Position numbers and translations under genes: made by a program | The notes under the pieces: generated by a model | What the model was told of the DNA's origin: nothing | The model's database searches: none | The model's input: the letters and a program-made list of their open reading frames with translations, nothing else | Shown: piece after piece, positions 1-8,790 of the stretch | Layout: each line of letters begins with the position of its first letter | Position numbering within the stretch: the first letter of the stretch is position 1 | Origin: Planotetraspora phitsanulokensis | Lineage (GTDB): Bacteria; Actinomycetota; Actinomycetes; Streptosporangiales; Streptosporangiaceae | Reading direction: 5' to 3' | Length of the DNA stretch: 64,000 nt | Assembly (NCBI RefSeq): GCF_016863295.1 | Contig: NZ_BOOP01000001.1 | Location: 124,001-188,000 of the forward strand

Positions 1-740
1 ATCAGCTCGGCGGTCTCGAGCGCCACGATCAACTCGAGGAATCGGGGCCATGCGAGACCCGGGTGCCCGGTGTCGACGGTCACCCGCGTGGCCGCGTAAA
101 CCGGCACATGGAGGCGGCCTGCGTGCGGCTCCGGAGCCCGGCGGCCGTGTGAAGGCGGCCGGGCCGCCGCCGCGGCGCCCGCGCCCCGGCTCGTCGAGGA
201 CTCCGCATGGCGGCCCGGGACCACGACTGCGGCCGGGCCGGCATCGCGGACGTGTGATCGCACCTGGCCGTGCGTCATCCTCGGATGGTTCTCGGCGCTC
301 GCCTGGGCGGCGCTGTGCGGAGCGGCCCGCCATCGGGGCGCACACGTCCGGGCCAGGAGATAGATCCCCGTTCCCGTGGCGAGCAGGGTCAGGACGGTGA
401 TGACGGTGGCCAGCAGGGTGATCTGTCCTCGGAGCGACCGCGGTGCACACCGCTGCCGCATCGGCGACCGCGTGGAGGCCGGCTGTCGTGCCGGACTGGG
501 ATGTGGTGAGGGACGCCGGCCGTTTCCACACAGCGTGGGGTCGGGCGGCGTCGCTCCGGCAGGGGTGTGGGTCTGTGGTGCGGACCCGGCGCGGCCTTGG
601 CCGGCGTCGTCCCGCTCGGCCGCCGGCGATCCGCCGGCCAGCAGGCGTGCGAGGCATTTGGCGACGACCATCCACGTGATCAGCGTGAACAGGGGCCACA
701 GGAGTATCGGCCATTCACTGCGCACGTCCACCATCGCCAT
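1..740 (-). CDS. Membrane protein, N-terminal part only (cut by window edge); possibly a sensor kinase
   Basis: An open frame on the minus strand starts at the ATG at 740, preceded by GAAAGG, and runs without a stop through position 1, giving about 246 codons. Residues 9-32 form one hydrophobic segment (EWPILLWPLFTLITWMVV). A second lies about 120 residues in (ITLLATVITVLTLLATG), just after a basic stretch ending RSLRG. That arrangement of a basic stretch followed by a TLLATVIT helix resembles the N-terminus of actinobacterial sensor histidine kinases, but the catalytic part is outside the window. The Pro/Arg/Ala-rich stretch between the helices is low-complexity. It is divergent from the LuxR-type regulator. 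The frame is well supported; the function is a guess. Confidence 0.45.
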   Translation of the reverse strand, partial: MAMVDVRSEWPILLWPLFTLITWMVVAKCLARLLAGGSPAAERDDAGQGRAGSAPQTHTPAGATPPDPTLCGNGRRPSPHPSPARQPASTRSPMRQRCAPRSLRGQITLLATVITVLTLLATGTGIYLLARTCAPRWRAAPHSAAQASAENHPRMTHGQVRSHVRDAGPAAVVVPGRHAESSTSRGAGAAAAARPPSHGRRAPEPHAGRLHVPVYAATRVTVDTGHPGLAWPRFLELIVALETAEL

Positions 741-1025
741 CCTTTCGAAAAGAGAGATTCGAGGGATGCCGGGCTTCTGAGAGGGCCAGGAGCCGCCGAA
801 AGCGGTCTGCCGCCGCTGAGTCTCGGCCGGGCTCAGCCCGAGGGGGGCCGTCCTCGTTTCATCTCAAAGCAGAGATGTGTGAACGGATTCGAGCCTGAAG
901 CGTGGAGAAGGACGCCGTATCGCACATATGTGTACCGTTGGGCGCCCGCGCCCGGCGCAGGTGATCAACCGTGTGGCCTCGCACGCGTGTTGCGGGACCG
1001 CGCGCGCCTGGTGTCTCATGGATTC

Positions 1026-3890
1026 ATGGGGGAGAAATCCCACCTTGTTCAGGAAATGGCAGGTGGGCCCGGCTCCCGTGGGCCGTCGTGGCCTGGTTGG
1101 CGTGGCCGTACACGGGAGTGGGAGCTCGTCGCCGGCCTGTTCCGGGCAGCTCGAGTCGGCAGGGGCGGGGTCCTACTGGTCGAGGGCCGGTCGGGCGTCG
1201 GGAAGAGCCGCATGCTCGACGTGGCCGCCGACGCCGCAGCGAGGTGGGGATTCCGGGTGGCCCGGGGCTGCGCGGACGAGCTGACCCAGCTGATACCGCT
1301 GGCCCCGCTGATGGCGGCGCTCGGGGCATCCGACGACTCCTTCGTCACGGGCGATGACGCGGCTCTTCCGCGTTCGGCCGACCGGCGACTGCTGATGCTC
1401 GAGCAGTTGCGGGAACCACTGGAAACGCTGGTGGCTCATGGGCCTGTGCTTCTCACACTCGACGACTTGCAGTGGGCCGACCCGATGACCCTGCTGGCCC
1501 TGCGGTCACTGACGAGAGACCTCGCCTCGTCCCCGCTCATCTGGATGCTGGCGCGCACGTGCGGCGGCGACGCCCCCCGGCTCGACCGCCTGTTCCATCT
1601 GCTGGAACGTGACGGCGCGACACGCATCAGGCTGGAAGCTTTGGACGGGGAAGCCGTGGCCGAGGTGGTCACCGATGTCCTTGGGGCGGTACCCGAGCCG
1701 GACGTGCTGGCCCTGGCCGCCATAGCGGACGCCAACCCCTTCCTGCTCGTCGACCTCCTCGAGAAGCTCAAGAGCGAGGGCGGGTTCCAGGTCGCCGACG
1801 GCCGTGCGCGGGTGGTCTCGACGCAACTGCTGCCCCGGGCTCAGGCGGTCACACGAGAGCGCCTGGAGGAGTTGTCCGTACCGACCAGGCATCTGCTCCA
1901 GGTCGCCGCGATCCTCGGCCGTTCGTTCCCGGTGAACGACCTGGCCGAAATGCTCGGCGAATCGACGGGCGACCTGCTTCCCATGCTCGAGGAGGCGATG
2001 TCGGCGGGCATCATCGAGTCCGCCGGGCACGAGCTAGCCTTCCGGCACGACCTGCTCTGGGAGGCGGTGACGGGGACACTGTCCAGCGCCGTGCGACGAG
2101 CCCTGCACCACGAGGCGGGGGAGATGCTGCTCAGGCGAGGGGGGTCGGCCGTCCCGGCCGCCACGCACCTCATCCGCGGCGCCGGCCGCGGCGACGCATC
2201 CGCGCTGCTCGGACTGGACCGAGCGGCCCGGGAGGTGCTGCGGTTCTCCCCGCAGACCGCTGCCGACCTGGCCAAACGGGCTCTTGAGCTGACCGACTCC
2301 ACCGATCCCGAGTGGGTCGGCCGTACCGCCACAGCGGTCGACGCCCTGACGGCCATCGGACGGCTATCCGAGGCGGCCGATCTCGCTCGTCCCGCGCTCA
2401 GCAGGGCCGCCCCGATGCTGGAGCGCCGCCTCCGATGCGCGCTGGCGTACATCCTGCTCCTGAGCGGACGGCCGGCGGACGCGGTGTCGGAGGCCGAAAG
2501 CCTGCTCTGCCAGCAGGACATCTCAGACGACCTGCGCGGCGTCGCCGAATGGACCGTGTTCTGGGGGCTCATCTCGCTCAATGACCTGCGGAAGGGGCAG
2601 TTGCGAGCAGAGTCCATCCTCGCCGACCGCGACCGGCATTCCGATGCGGCCGTCGTCGGGGCTCTGCTGATGCTCTCCCGGTTCGCCATGGTCGACGGGC
2701 GAGTCGCCGACTCGTTCGCGCACGTGCACGAAGCTCTGCGGATCGCGGACAGAGGCGCCGTCGAGGCCATCCAGCGCCCGTACGCGCGGCTGTTGCTGAG
2801 CCTCAACTTCAGGTGCATGTGTCAGTTCGAGGCGGCCGAAATGGCCATTCAGGCCGCCCAGGGAGACATCGAAACCCTCGGGGTGACCGTGCTCGCCGCA
2901 CAACCCGCGTTGTTCCGCGCCAGGGTGAAACTGGCCACCGGCCGACTCGACGATGCCGCGGCGGAGGCCCAGACCGCGATGACGATCGCCGACGACATGG
3001 GCACTCAGGGGTTCATCCGCGTCGGGCTGTCGATACTCGCCTACATCGCCGTACGGCGCGGCGACCTCGAAGACGCGGTCCGGCACGTCGAGAGATACCT
3101 GTCCGAGCCCGGCGCGCCCGGGATGTTGTTCGGATCGGCGTGGGAGAGGTGGGTGGAGGCCGTGGTCGCCGAGGCCCGAGGCGATCGCGAACGGGCGATG
3201 GAGCTTCTCGCCCCCACCTACGCCGACACGGAGAAACAACGCTGGACGCTCATCACCGTGCCCCTCGCGGCCCCCTGGATGACCCGGCTGGCGCTGGCGG
3301 CGGGGAACCGTCCGTATGCGCAGACGATCGTGGACACGGCCGAGCACCTCGCCGGGAAGAACCCCGACTATCCCATCCTCGCCGCCGCGGCCGCCCACGC
3401 CCGCGGGCTGCTCAGCCGGGACCCCGCCGCTCTCGCCTTCGCCGCCGCCAATCACCCGCAACCATGGGAGCGCGCCTCGGCGGCCGAGGACCTCGGGGCT
3501 CTTCTGGCCACCACCTCTGACGACTCCGTTCACGAGCAGGCCGTCAACTGCCTGGATGAGGCGCTCGACTGCTACCAGCGCGTCGGTGCGCTCCGCGACG
3601 CGGCCCGTGTCCGGGCGAGACTGCGCGCATCGGGCGTGCGGCGCCGTCACTGGGTCCAACCGGAGCGGCCGGCCTTCGGATGGGACAGTCTCACCGACAC
3701 CGAACGCACGGTGGCGGAGCTGATCGCCCGAGGATTGACCAATCGTCAGGCGGCCGCGCGAATGTTCCTGTCTCCGCACACGGTCTCCACGCACCTTCGC
3801 CGGATCTTCGCCAAGCTCGACATCGCGTCCCGGGCCGAGCTGGCCCGTATCTTCGCCGAGAAGTGCCCGGGCCTGCTCGGGGACTCGTAG
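1026..3890 (+). CDS. LuxR-family transcriptional regulator with AAA ATPase domain (LAL type)
   Basis: This is a 954-residue large ATP-binding LuxR-like regulator, the usual size for the family. The N-terminus carries a Walker A motif, GRSGVGKS, at residues 54-61 and a Walker B-like LLTLDDLQWAD about 90 residues later, followed by a winged-helix-like region. The middle is a long helical, TPR-like array. The last 65 residues are a LuxR HTH (LTDTERTVAELIARGLTNRQ, then SPHTVSTHLRRIF). LAL proteins are typically pathway or polyketide-cluster activators whose ligand acts through the ATPase. No biosynthetic cluster lies beside it here, so its target is unknown. The frame stays open far upstream to 567, but the protein-like sequence begins near 1026. 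No clear Shine-Dalgarno marks that ATG, so the start is uncertain. Confidence 0.85.
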   Translation: MGEKSHLVQEMAGGPGSRGPSWPGWRGRTREWELVAGLFRAARVGRGGVLLVEGRSGVGKSRMLDVAADAAARWGFRVARGCADELTQLIPLAPLMAALGASDDSFVTGDDAALPRSADRRLLMLEQLREPLETLVAHGPVLLTLDDLQWADPMTLLALRSLTRDLASSPLIWMLARTCGGDAPRLDRLFHLLERDGATRIRLEALDGEAVAEVVTDVLGAVPEPDVLALAAIADANPFLLVDLLEKLKSEGGFQVADGRARVVSTQLLPRAQAVTRERLEELSVPTRHLLQVAAILGRSFPVNDLAEMLGESTGDLLPMLEEAMSAGIIESAGHELAFRHDLLWEAVTGTLSSAVRRALHHEAGEMLLRRGGSAVPAATHLIRGAGRGDASALLGLDRAAREVLRFSPQTAADLAKRALELTDSTDPEWVGRTATAVDALTAIGRLSEAADLARPALSRAAPMLERRLRCALAYILLLSGRPADAVSEAESLLCQQDISDDLRGVAEWTVFWGLISLNDLRKGQLRAESILADRDRHSDAAVVGALLMLSRFAMVDGRVADSFAHVHEALRIADRGAVEAIQRPYARLLLSLNFRCMCQFEAAEMAIQAAQGDIETLGVTVLAAQPALFRARVKLATGRLDDAAAEAQTAMTIADDMGTQGFIRVGLSILAYIAVRRGDLEDAVRHVERYLSEPGAPGMLFGSAWERWVEAVVAEARGDRERAMELLAPTYADTEKQRWTLITVPLAAPWMTRLALAAGNRPYAQTIVDTAEHLAGKNPDYPILAAAAAHARGLLSRDPAALAFAAANHPQPWERASAAEDLGALLATTSDDSVHEQAVNCLDEALDCYQRVGALRDAARVRARLRASGVRRRHWVQPERPAFGWDSLTDTERTVAELIARGLTNRQAAARMFLSPHTVSTHLRRIFAKLDIASRAELARIFAEKCPGLLGDS

Positions 3891-3918
3891 CCGGCCGCGC
3901 GACCATCTGTTCCGCTCG

Positions 3919-4644
3919 TCACGTGGTGCTGTCGTAAAGGGTGGCGAGGCTTCCGCACATCACATTCGACGAGCCGATCCACAGGATCGTGAAGCGATAG
4001 CCGTTGCTTCTCCTGACGACGGCGTCGGCGCAGAAACGGGGGGCGATCTGGTCAGGTGCGACCCCTGCCGTGGGGAGGGGAAGTTCCAGTCTTTTCAGCA
4101 GCCAGCAGACTCCGCCGTCGACCAGTGCGTCGAGGTCTCCCCGGACGACCGCGACCACGCCGATCGACCATGGGGTGTCCTCATGGTGATAGGCCCCGAT
4201 CGCCAGGTGATCGGTCTCATAGGCGCACTCCGCCGCGTCGTTGACGGCGTTCACCCTTCCGATGAACTGCTCGAGCCCGCCTCGGAATCTCTTGAATTCA
4301 TCGGATTCGCCTTCGGGGATGAAACCGACGATATCGTCGGCCAGACCCGCGATGCTGATGCAGGGGTTCTGAATGATCACACTGACCCCGTCAGCGGAGG
4401 GGAAAGCGGGGAGCTGGGACCTCGTGATGGGGCCCGGCTGAGGACAGACCGGGCCTTTGGCTTCCTTGGACTTCTTGGGCTGCTGAACCTGCGCGTTCTT
4501 GGTCTCGGACGTATTCGAGCCTCCGCCGAACTCCTCGTCCAGGCAGGCTGTGGCGGATAAGGAAAGCGACAGGAGAACGACCAGAAATCCACGTGTGGCG
4601 GAACCACGAGCGGTGAATGCTGAAATACGAGAACGACGACGCAT
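3919..4644 (-). CDS. Secreted lipoprotein of unknown function
   Basis: The protein has 241 residues. The start at 4644 has a good ribosome site (GGGGAAG). The N-terminus is a lipoprotein signal peptide: basic MRRRSRIS, a hydrophobic core (GFLVVLLSLSLS) and a lipobox ending SATAC, so the mature protein should be lipid-anchored outside the membrane. A short charged linker rich in Lys/Gln follows, then a globular domain with four or five cysteines (VCPQPG, NPCIS, AECAYE, VCWLL, FCADAV). It vaguely recalls actinobacterial lipoproteins of the DUF3558 sort, but I cannot assign it. Its 3' end faces the LuxR-type gene convergently with only 28 bp between. Confidence 0.7.
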   Translation of the reverse strand: MRRRSRISAFTARGSATRGFLVVLLSLSLSATACLDEEFGGGSNTSETKNAQVQQPKKSKEAKGPVCPQPGPITRSQLPAFPSADGVSVIIQNPCISIAGLADDIVGFIPEGESDEFKRFRGGLEQFIGRVNAVNDAAECAYETDHLAIGAYHHEDTPWSIGVVAVVRGDLDALVDGGVCWLLKRLELPLPTAGVAPDQIAPRFCADAVVRRSNGYRFTILWIGSSNVMCGSLATLYDSTT

Positions 4645-4781
4645 CGGGCTTCCCCACCCACCTGTTTCCGGTATTCGCCCCGGCCTGATTGCCACCGTCG
4701 CATTTTCATTCAGGCAGACCACCGAAGCGGCATTCCGGTTCGCTCAGCGGACCGCCCGCGACAGCCGTCGCGTGACCGTGG

Positions 4782-5504
4782 TCAGTGCAGGGCCGCGGTG
4801 ACGGCCTTGCTCGTCCTGACCAGGTTCTGAGCGAGGTCCGCGAGTGGGCGTACGGCCTCGACCGGTGAGCAGATCGCGGCGACCAACGTGCCACTCCTGT
4901 CGAGCACCGGGGTCGCGACGCAGGAGACGCCCGGCGTGTTCTCCTCGCGATCGAAGGCGATCCCCGCGTCGCGGATCGTGGCCGCGTCCTTCCGCCATCG
5001 CGAAGACTCCAGCGCCAGCCCGGAGGCCTCCCGTGAGCAGACCGCCAGCACCTTCGCGACCGCCGTCGGCCAGCCCACCACCGCGCCCGGATGCGGAGGC
5101 CAGAAGTACGGGACCCGGCCGGGCGCACCGCCGACCGCTATCGTCTGCCCCGAGGACAGCAGGCACAGCCAGACCGCCGCTCCCGTCGTCCGGACGAAGT
5201 TGCGCATCGGCGTCTGAACCGCCTTCTCCAGAACCGGATCCGGCCGCCACGAATGCCCTAACCTGCGCATCCTCGGGCCGATGCGGTAGTGAGGTCCGAC
5301 CTTCTCCGCGGCGCCCAGAACGGTCAGCTGCTCCAGCAACCGATACGCCGTCGCCTTGGGAAGGCCGCTGTCCGCCGCCAGCCGGGTCAGCCCCGCCTCA
5401 CGTACCCGTTCCAAGCTGTCGAGTAGGGCGAAGGCGCCTTCGAGCACACCACGCCCGCCCGGCGGGCGTGCCTCGCCCTCGCCGCCGTTCATCGAAGTTT
5501 CCAC
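4782..5504 (-). CDS. IclR-family transcriptional regulator
   Basis: The protein has 240 residues. The N-terminal winged helix (about residues 18-75) has the family pattern GAFALLDSLERV, then LPKATAYRLLEQL as the recognition helix. The C-terminal half is the IclR effector-binding domain, ending with the typical GVSCVATPVLDRSGTLVAAI and an S/A-rich tail. IclR proteins bind small carbon compounds and usually repress or activate a neighbouring catabolic or transport operon. The nearest same-strand gene is the MFS exporter upstream, 112 bp away, which is a possible but unproven target. The start is GTG 5504; an in-frame ATG at 5492 is equally plausible. Confidence 0.85.
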   Translation of the reverse strand: METSMNGGEGEARPPGGRGVLEGAFALLDSLERVREAGLTRLAADSGLPKATAYRLLEQLTVLGAAEKVGPHYRIGPRMRRLGHSWRPDPVLEKAVQTPMRNFVRTTGAAVWLCLLSSGQTIAVGGAPGRVPYFWPPHPGAVVGWPTAVAKVLAVCSREASGLALESSRWRKDAATIRDAGIAFDREENTPGVSCVATPVLDRSGTLVAAICSPVEAVRPLADLAQNLVRTSKAVTAALH

Positions 5505-5616
5505 CGCATCACCGGTTCTCAGCCATCGTCACCCGTTCCGCCACCTGCAAGACTGCTCGGCGATCGGGCTCCGATCAAGAGGGTGGATTTCGCCGCCGGT
5601 GAGGAACGAATGAGGG

Positions 5617-6885
5617 CTACGCCGAGAAGACGACGCGGTGGGGTTGCGATTCGTCGCCTTGCTGGTGATCGGTGAGATCGCGCAGGTGCCGGATCGGCGA
5701 CGCCAGCAGGACCAGCGGGATGCAGGCGGCCGCGACGACGAAAATCATCAGGGTGGCCCGGCCGCCGAGGACGCCGGCGATCACTCCGGCGATCAACCCG
5801 CCGACCGGGATCGCGCCCCAGGAGACGAACCGGACCGTCGCCATCACCCTCGGCAGCAGTTCGGGCGGGCTGGCGATCTGCCGGTAGGTGCGGGTCACCA
5901 CGCTGATCACCACCACACCGGCGGAGAAGACCACGTTGCCGACGGCGAAGGCGGCGAAGCCCCGCCATCCGGTGCCGAGGGGAACGACGGCCGCCCCTGC
6001 GACCGAGACGAATCCGGCGAAGATCAGGGCGCGGGCCGTCCCGAGCCTGGCCGTGATCCGGTTCGTCGAAGCCGCGCCGATCAGCGTGCCGACCCCGTCC
6101 GCCGCCAGGAGCAGGCCGACGAGACCGGGTCCGGCGTGCAACTCGCGTACGAGGTACAGCGCGTAGAGCGCGTGTTGTGCGCCGCAGACCGTGTTCGCCG
6201 CGGTGGCGGCCCACATGCACGGGCCCATCACGGGGTGGCGCACGACGAAACGCCGGCCTTCGCGGATCATCGCGCGCACCGGTGGCCGGCCGTCGGGGGC
6301 TTCGGCGCGGCGTTCGGGCAGGGTTCGCAGCAGCAGGGACGAGACCAGGTAGCCGGCCGCGTCGACGAGGAGCGTGGGCACCGCCCCGAGCACCTGGACG
6401 ACGAGCCCGCCGACGGACGGCCCGCCGAGTTGAGTGGTGGCGTGGGTGCCGGAGGTCAGGCTGTTGCGGGACTGCAACTGCTCCCTGCTCACGATCGACG
6501 GCAGGAAGGTCGAGTTGGCGACGTCGAAGACGACGTCCGCGAAGCCGACCACGAGGGCCACGACCACCAACTGCGCGACCGTCAGGATGCCCGACCACCA
6601 GGCCAGCGGGATCGAGGCGATCGCCGCCGCACGGGCCAGGTCGGCCCAGATCTGAACTCTTCGCAGGGGTAGTCGCTGCACCATCACCCCGGCGGGCAGG
6701 CCGATCACGATCCAGGCGACGTAACCGGCGGCGACGATCATCCCCATCTCGAACGCGGAGGCGTCGAGCACCGTCAGCGCCGTCAGCGGTAGCGCCACCG
6801 CGCCCACCGCCGAGCCGACCGCGCTGGTCGTGCCGGCCGTCCACCACCTCCAGAAGCTCGCGCCACCCGCACCGCCGACTGCCAT
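5617..6885 (-). CDS. MFS transporter, drug-exporter type
   Basis: A 422-residue integral membrane protein with about twelve hydrophobic segments. The loop between the second and third helices carries the MFS motif-A-like GLPAGVMVQRLPLRRVQ, and the GTHATTQLGGPSVGGLVVQ stretch resembles the DHA3/EntS-like efflux group. The start ATG is preceded by GGGAGGCGCGGGG. It is transcribed divergently from the HxlR-peroxiredoxin gene across only 42 bp holding an inverted repeat. This suggests that regulator controls it and that its substrate is an electrophile or oxidant-type toxin; that link is an inference from arrangement. Confidence 0.85.
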   Translation of the reverse strand: MAVGGAGGASFWRWWTAGTTSAVGSAVGAVALPLTALTVLDASAFEMGMIVAAGYVAWIVIGLPAGVMVQRLPLRRVQIWADLARAAAIASIPLAWWSGILTVAQLVVVALVVGFADVVFDVANSTFLPSIVSREQLQSRNSLTSGTHATTQLGGPSVGGLVVQVLGAVPTLLVDAAGYLVSSLLLRTLPERRAEAPDGRPPVRAMIREGRRFVVRHPVMGPCMWAATAANTVCGAQHALYALYLVRELHAGPGLVGLLLAADGVGTLIGAASTNRITARLGTARALIFAGFVSVAGAAVVPLGTGWRGFAAFAVGNVVFSAGVVVISVVTRTYRQIASPPELLPRVMATVRFVSWGAIPVGGLIAGVIAGVLGGRATLMIFVVAAACIPLVLLASPIRHLRDLTDHQQGDESQPHRVVFSA

Positions 6886-6903
6886 CCCCGCGCCTCCCAG
6901 TAA

Positions 6904-6918
6904 GTTTCAAAATGGAAC
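6904..6918. promoter_or_regulatory. Inverted repeat in the MFS / HxlR divergent promoter, likely operator
   Basis: GTTTCAAAATGGAAC is an imperfect palindrome (GTTTC, five bases, GGAAC; one mismatch). It lies in the 42-bp divergent region, 9 bp before the HxlR-type start codon and 18 bp from the MFS start. HxlR-family dimers bind short palindromes of this general form between divergent genes. Binding is inferred, not shown. Confidence 0.45.
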
Positions 6919-6927
6919 GCACGTATT

Positions 6928-7833
6928 ATGGACCACGTGAAGCGCGCTGATCTACCCGATTCCGACTGCGGCATCGCGCAAGCGCTCGGAGTGATCGGCG
7001 ACTGGTGGACGTTCCTGGTGGTGCGGGACATCGCCGGAGGCACCACCCGTTTCGACGGCCTCCAGCGTGAGCTCGGCGTCAGCCGTCGAGCCCTGGCCGA
7101 GCGTCTGGCCAATCTCGTCGCACACGGGGTACTGGAGAAGCGGCCCTATTCCGATCACCCGCCGCGCTACGACTACCTGCTGACCGCGAAGGGCGAGGGC
7201 CTGCTGCCCGCGCTCATCGCGCTCCAGGACTGGGGCACCCGGCATGTGCTGGGCGACGGGGCCCTGACCGCGACCAGCGAGGAGGGGTCCGCCGAGGCAC
7301 ACCGGGCGCACGGGCTGGTCGATCGGAAAATGCCGGATGTCGTGCTGGAACGCCACGACGGCGAGCCGGTCGCGCCCGCCGCGGCGGGCGGCGCCTGGAC
7401 CGTGCTCTACTTCTTCCCCGGCGCCTTCGCCCCCGGCGCACAGGGCTACCCGCCCGGTTGGGCCGACATCCCCGGCGCCCCGGGCTGCACTCTGGAGTCC
7501 CTCACCTACGCGTCACGGCAGGCCGACTTCGAGGCGTCCGGTGCCACGGTCAGAGGTGTCAGCACGCAGCGGCCCGACCAACTGGCCGCCTTCGTCGAGC
7601 ACGCGAGACTGCCTTTCCCTCTGCTGTCCGACCAGGACAGCAAGCTCGCGGCCGGACTGCTGCTGCCGACCTTCCGCGCGGCCGGCGTCGACCGCTTCAA
7701 GCGCCTCACCCTGCTGGTCGACCCCGACGCGATCATCCGGGCGGTGCAGTTTCCGATCAGTGATCCGGCCGGTTCGGTGGACGAGATGCTCGCCTTGGTC
7801 CGCCGTCGATCCGCCGATCCCGCCCGGACCTGA
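6928..7833 (+). CDS. HxlR-type winged-helix regulator fused to a peroxiredoxin domain
   Basis: The protein has 301 residues. Residues 10-110 are an HxlR DNA-binding domain: the conserved N-terminal Cys14 (SDCGIAQALGVIGDWW), then GLQRELGVSRRALAERL and the wing DHPPRYDYLLT. Residues 132-300 are an AhpC/TSA-type thioredoxin fold: DVVLERHDGEPV, TVLYFFPGAF, then IPGAPGCTLES with the candidate peroxidatic Cys187, RGVSTQ, LPFPLLSD, and a late strand LTLLVDP. The related stand-alone peroxiredoxins with GARGCTPQSC have a second cysteine four residues on; here that position is Leu, so a 1-Cys mechanism or use of Cys14 would be needed. A peroxide-sensing regulator with a built-in reductase, controlling the divergent exporter, is the simplest reading. 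Confidence 0.85.
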   Translation: MDHVKRADLPDSDCGIAQALGVIGDWWTFLVVRDIAGGTTRFDGLQRELGVSRRALAERLANLVAHGVLEKRPYSDHPPRYDYLLTAKGEGLLPALIALQDWGTRHVLGDGALTATSEEGSAEAHRAHGLVDRKMPDVVLERHDGEPVAPAAAGGAWTVLYFFPGAFAPGAQGYPPGWADIPGAPGCTLESLTYASRQADFEASGATVRGVSTQRPDQLAAFVEHARLPFPLLSDQDSKLAAGLLLPTFRAAGVDRFKRLTLLVDPDAIIRAVQFPISDPAGSVDEMLALVRRRSADPART

Positions 7834-7894
7834 GGACGGCCGGGCGGACGACCGAAGGCCCTTCAGCGAGTCCGGTCCGGTGCCACGGCTCCGG

Positions 7895-8488
7895 TCACGG
7901 CAGCCTGCGGACACGGGCGTGAAGGTGCATGTCATGCCAGCCGTCCATGTGCAGTGCCGCGCCGCGGCGTACGCCCTCCGCTTCGAAGCCGGCCTTGGCC
8001 GCGACGCGGCAGGACGCCTGGTTGGCCGTCGAGTGTTCGAGTTCGAGGCGATGGAAGCCGCGGTGCTCCAGCGCCCAGTCGGACAACGTCGTGACCGCTC
8101 GGGTGCAGACGCCACCGCCGCGGGCCGCGGGCACCATCCAGTAGGCCACCTCGGCCGTGCCGTCCACCAGGTTCAGCGACTTCAGGGAGACGCGGCCCAG
8201 CAGTCCGTCGTTCTCTGATCCGGCCACTGCCCAGTGGCCGGCCGTCTCGCTGTGCCAGCCGCTCTGCCAGCCTTCGATCCACTCCCGTGCCTCGTTCCCC
8301 GAGTCGGCCCTGCGCACATGCCAGCGCTGGATCTCCGGGTCCTGGAACGCCTCCCGCACGGCTTCGGCGTCATCGAGCCGCCAGGGGCGCAGCCGCGCAC
8401 CGTCCCCGAGCGACAGCGTCGGCTGGCCGGATGCGGCAAGGGTGCCGGCCGGTATGGCCGGAGTCACCAGGAGGGGCATGATCGACAT
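7895..8488 (-). CDS. GNAT-family N-acetyltransferase (RimJ/RimL-like)
   Basis: The protein has 197 residues from ATG 8488, which follows a GAGGGA ribosome site. It has the RimJ/RimL-type acetyltransferase pattern: LRPWRLDDAEAVREAFQDPE at the N-terminus, a central strand HWAVAG, the acetyl-CoA loop around VPAARGGGVCTRAV, and the C-terminal HSTANQASCRVAAKAGFEAEG. Such enzymes acetylate protein N-termini, antibiotics or small amines; the substrate cannot be told. It ends 61 bp from the convergent HxlR-Prx gene and is divergent from the kdp operon. Confidence 0.85.
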   Translation of the reverse strand: MSIMPLLVTPAIPAGTLAASGQPTLSLGDGARLRPWRLDDAEAVREAFQDPEIQRWHVRRADSGNEAREWIEGWQSGWHSETAGHWAVAGSENDGLLGRVSLKSLNLVDGTAEVAYWMVPAARGGGVCTRAVTTLSDWALEHRGFHRLELEHSTANQASCRVAAKAGFEAEGVRRGAALHMDGWHDMHLHARVRRLP

Positions 8489-8623
8489 TGTCCCTCGGGC
8501 CGGGTGAAGGCCCGGTGCCAGGCGGTTCCCTGGAGCATCCGGCGGTCGGCGTTCACCGTTTCTCCACTGGGACGGGCTGCGACTCCACCTCGCCTCCACC
8601 AGCCGCTTCACAACACTGTCCTC

Positions 8624-8707
8624 GTGGCTGACGTGTTCGTAGTGCTCGGAATCATCGGCTTCACGCTCGCGATGATGGGCCTGATCTGGGGGCTTGATCG
8701 CATATGA
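8624..8707 (+). CDS. Small single-TM protein at the head of the kdp operon
   Basis: GTG start; 27 residues (begins MADVFVVLGIIGFTLAMMG). It has one hydrophobic helix followed by the short charged tail WGLDRI. Its TGA overlaps the ATG of kdpF by ATGA, so the two are translationally coupled. It has no catalytic features. A second KdpF-like small subunit, or a leader whose translation drives the operon, are both possible. I recall similar small hydrophobic ORFs ahead of kdpF in other actinomycetes, but this needs a search. Confidence 0.6.
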   Translation: MADVFVVLGIIGFTLAMMGLIWGLDRI

Positions 8708-8790
8708 GCGTAAGCATCCTCTTACTCGGAATTTCTATCGCGGTGTTCGTTTACCTGGGCATCGCGCTCTTCAAAGCGGAGTGGTTCTAG
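8704..8790 (+). CDS. kdpF: Potassium-transporting ATPase small subunit KdpF
   Basis: 28 residues (begins MSVSILLLGISIAVFVYLG), one membrane helix, ending in ALFKAEWF. The C-terminal KAE-F pattern is typical of KdpF, the lipid-like stabiliser of the KdpFABC complex. It overlaps the upstream small ORF by ATGA. Its TAG stop shares a base with the GTG start of kdpA, in keeping with tight co-translation of the complex. Confidence 0.85.
   Translation: MSVSILLLGISIAVFVYLGIALFKAEWF

Noticed and set aside
567-1025. An upstream extension of the LuxR-type regulator
   Set aside because: The frame is open, but the extra residues are Arg/Pro/Gly-rich and unlike LAL proteins; the segment overlaps the divergent promoter and the minus-strand partial gene.
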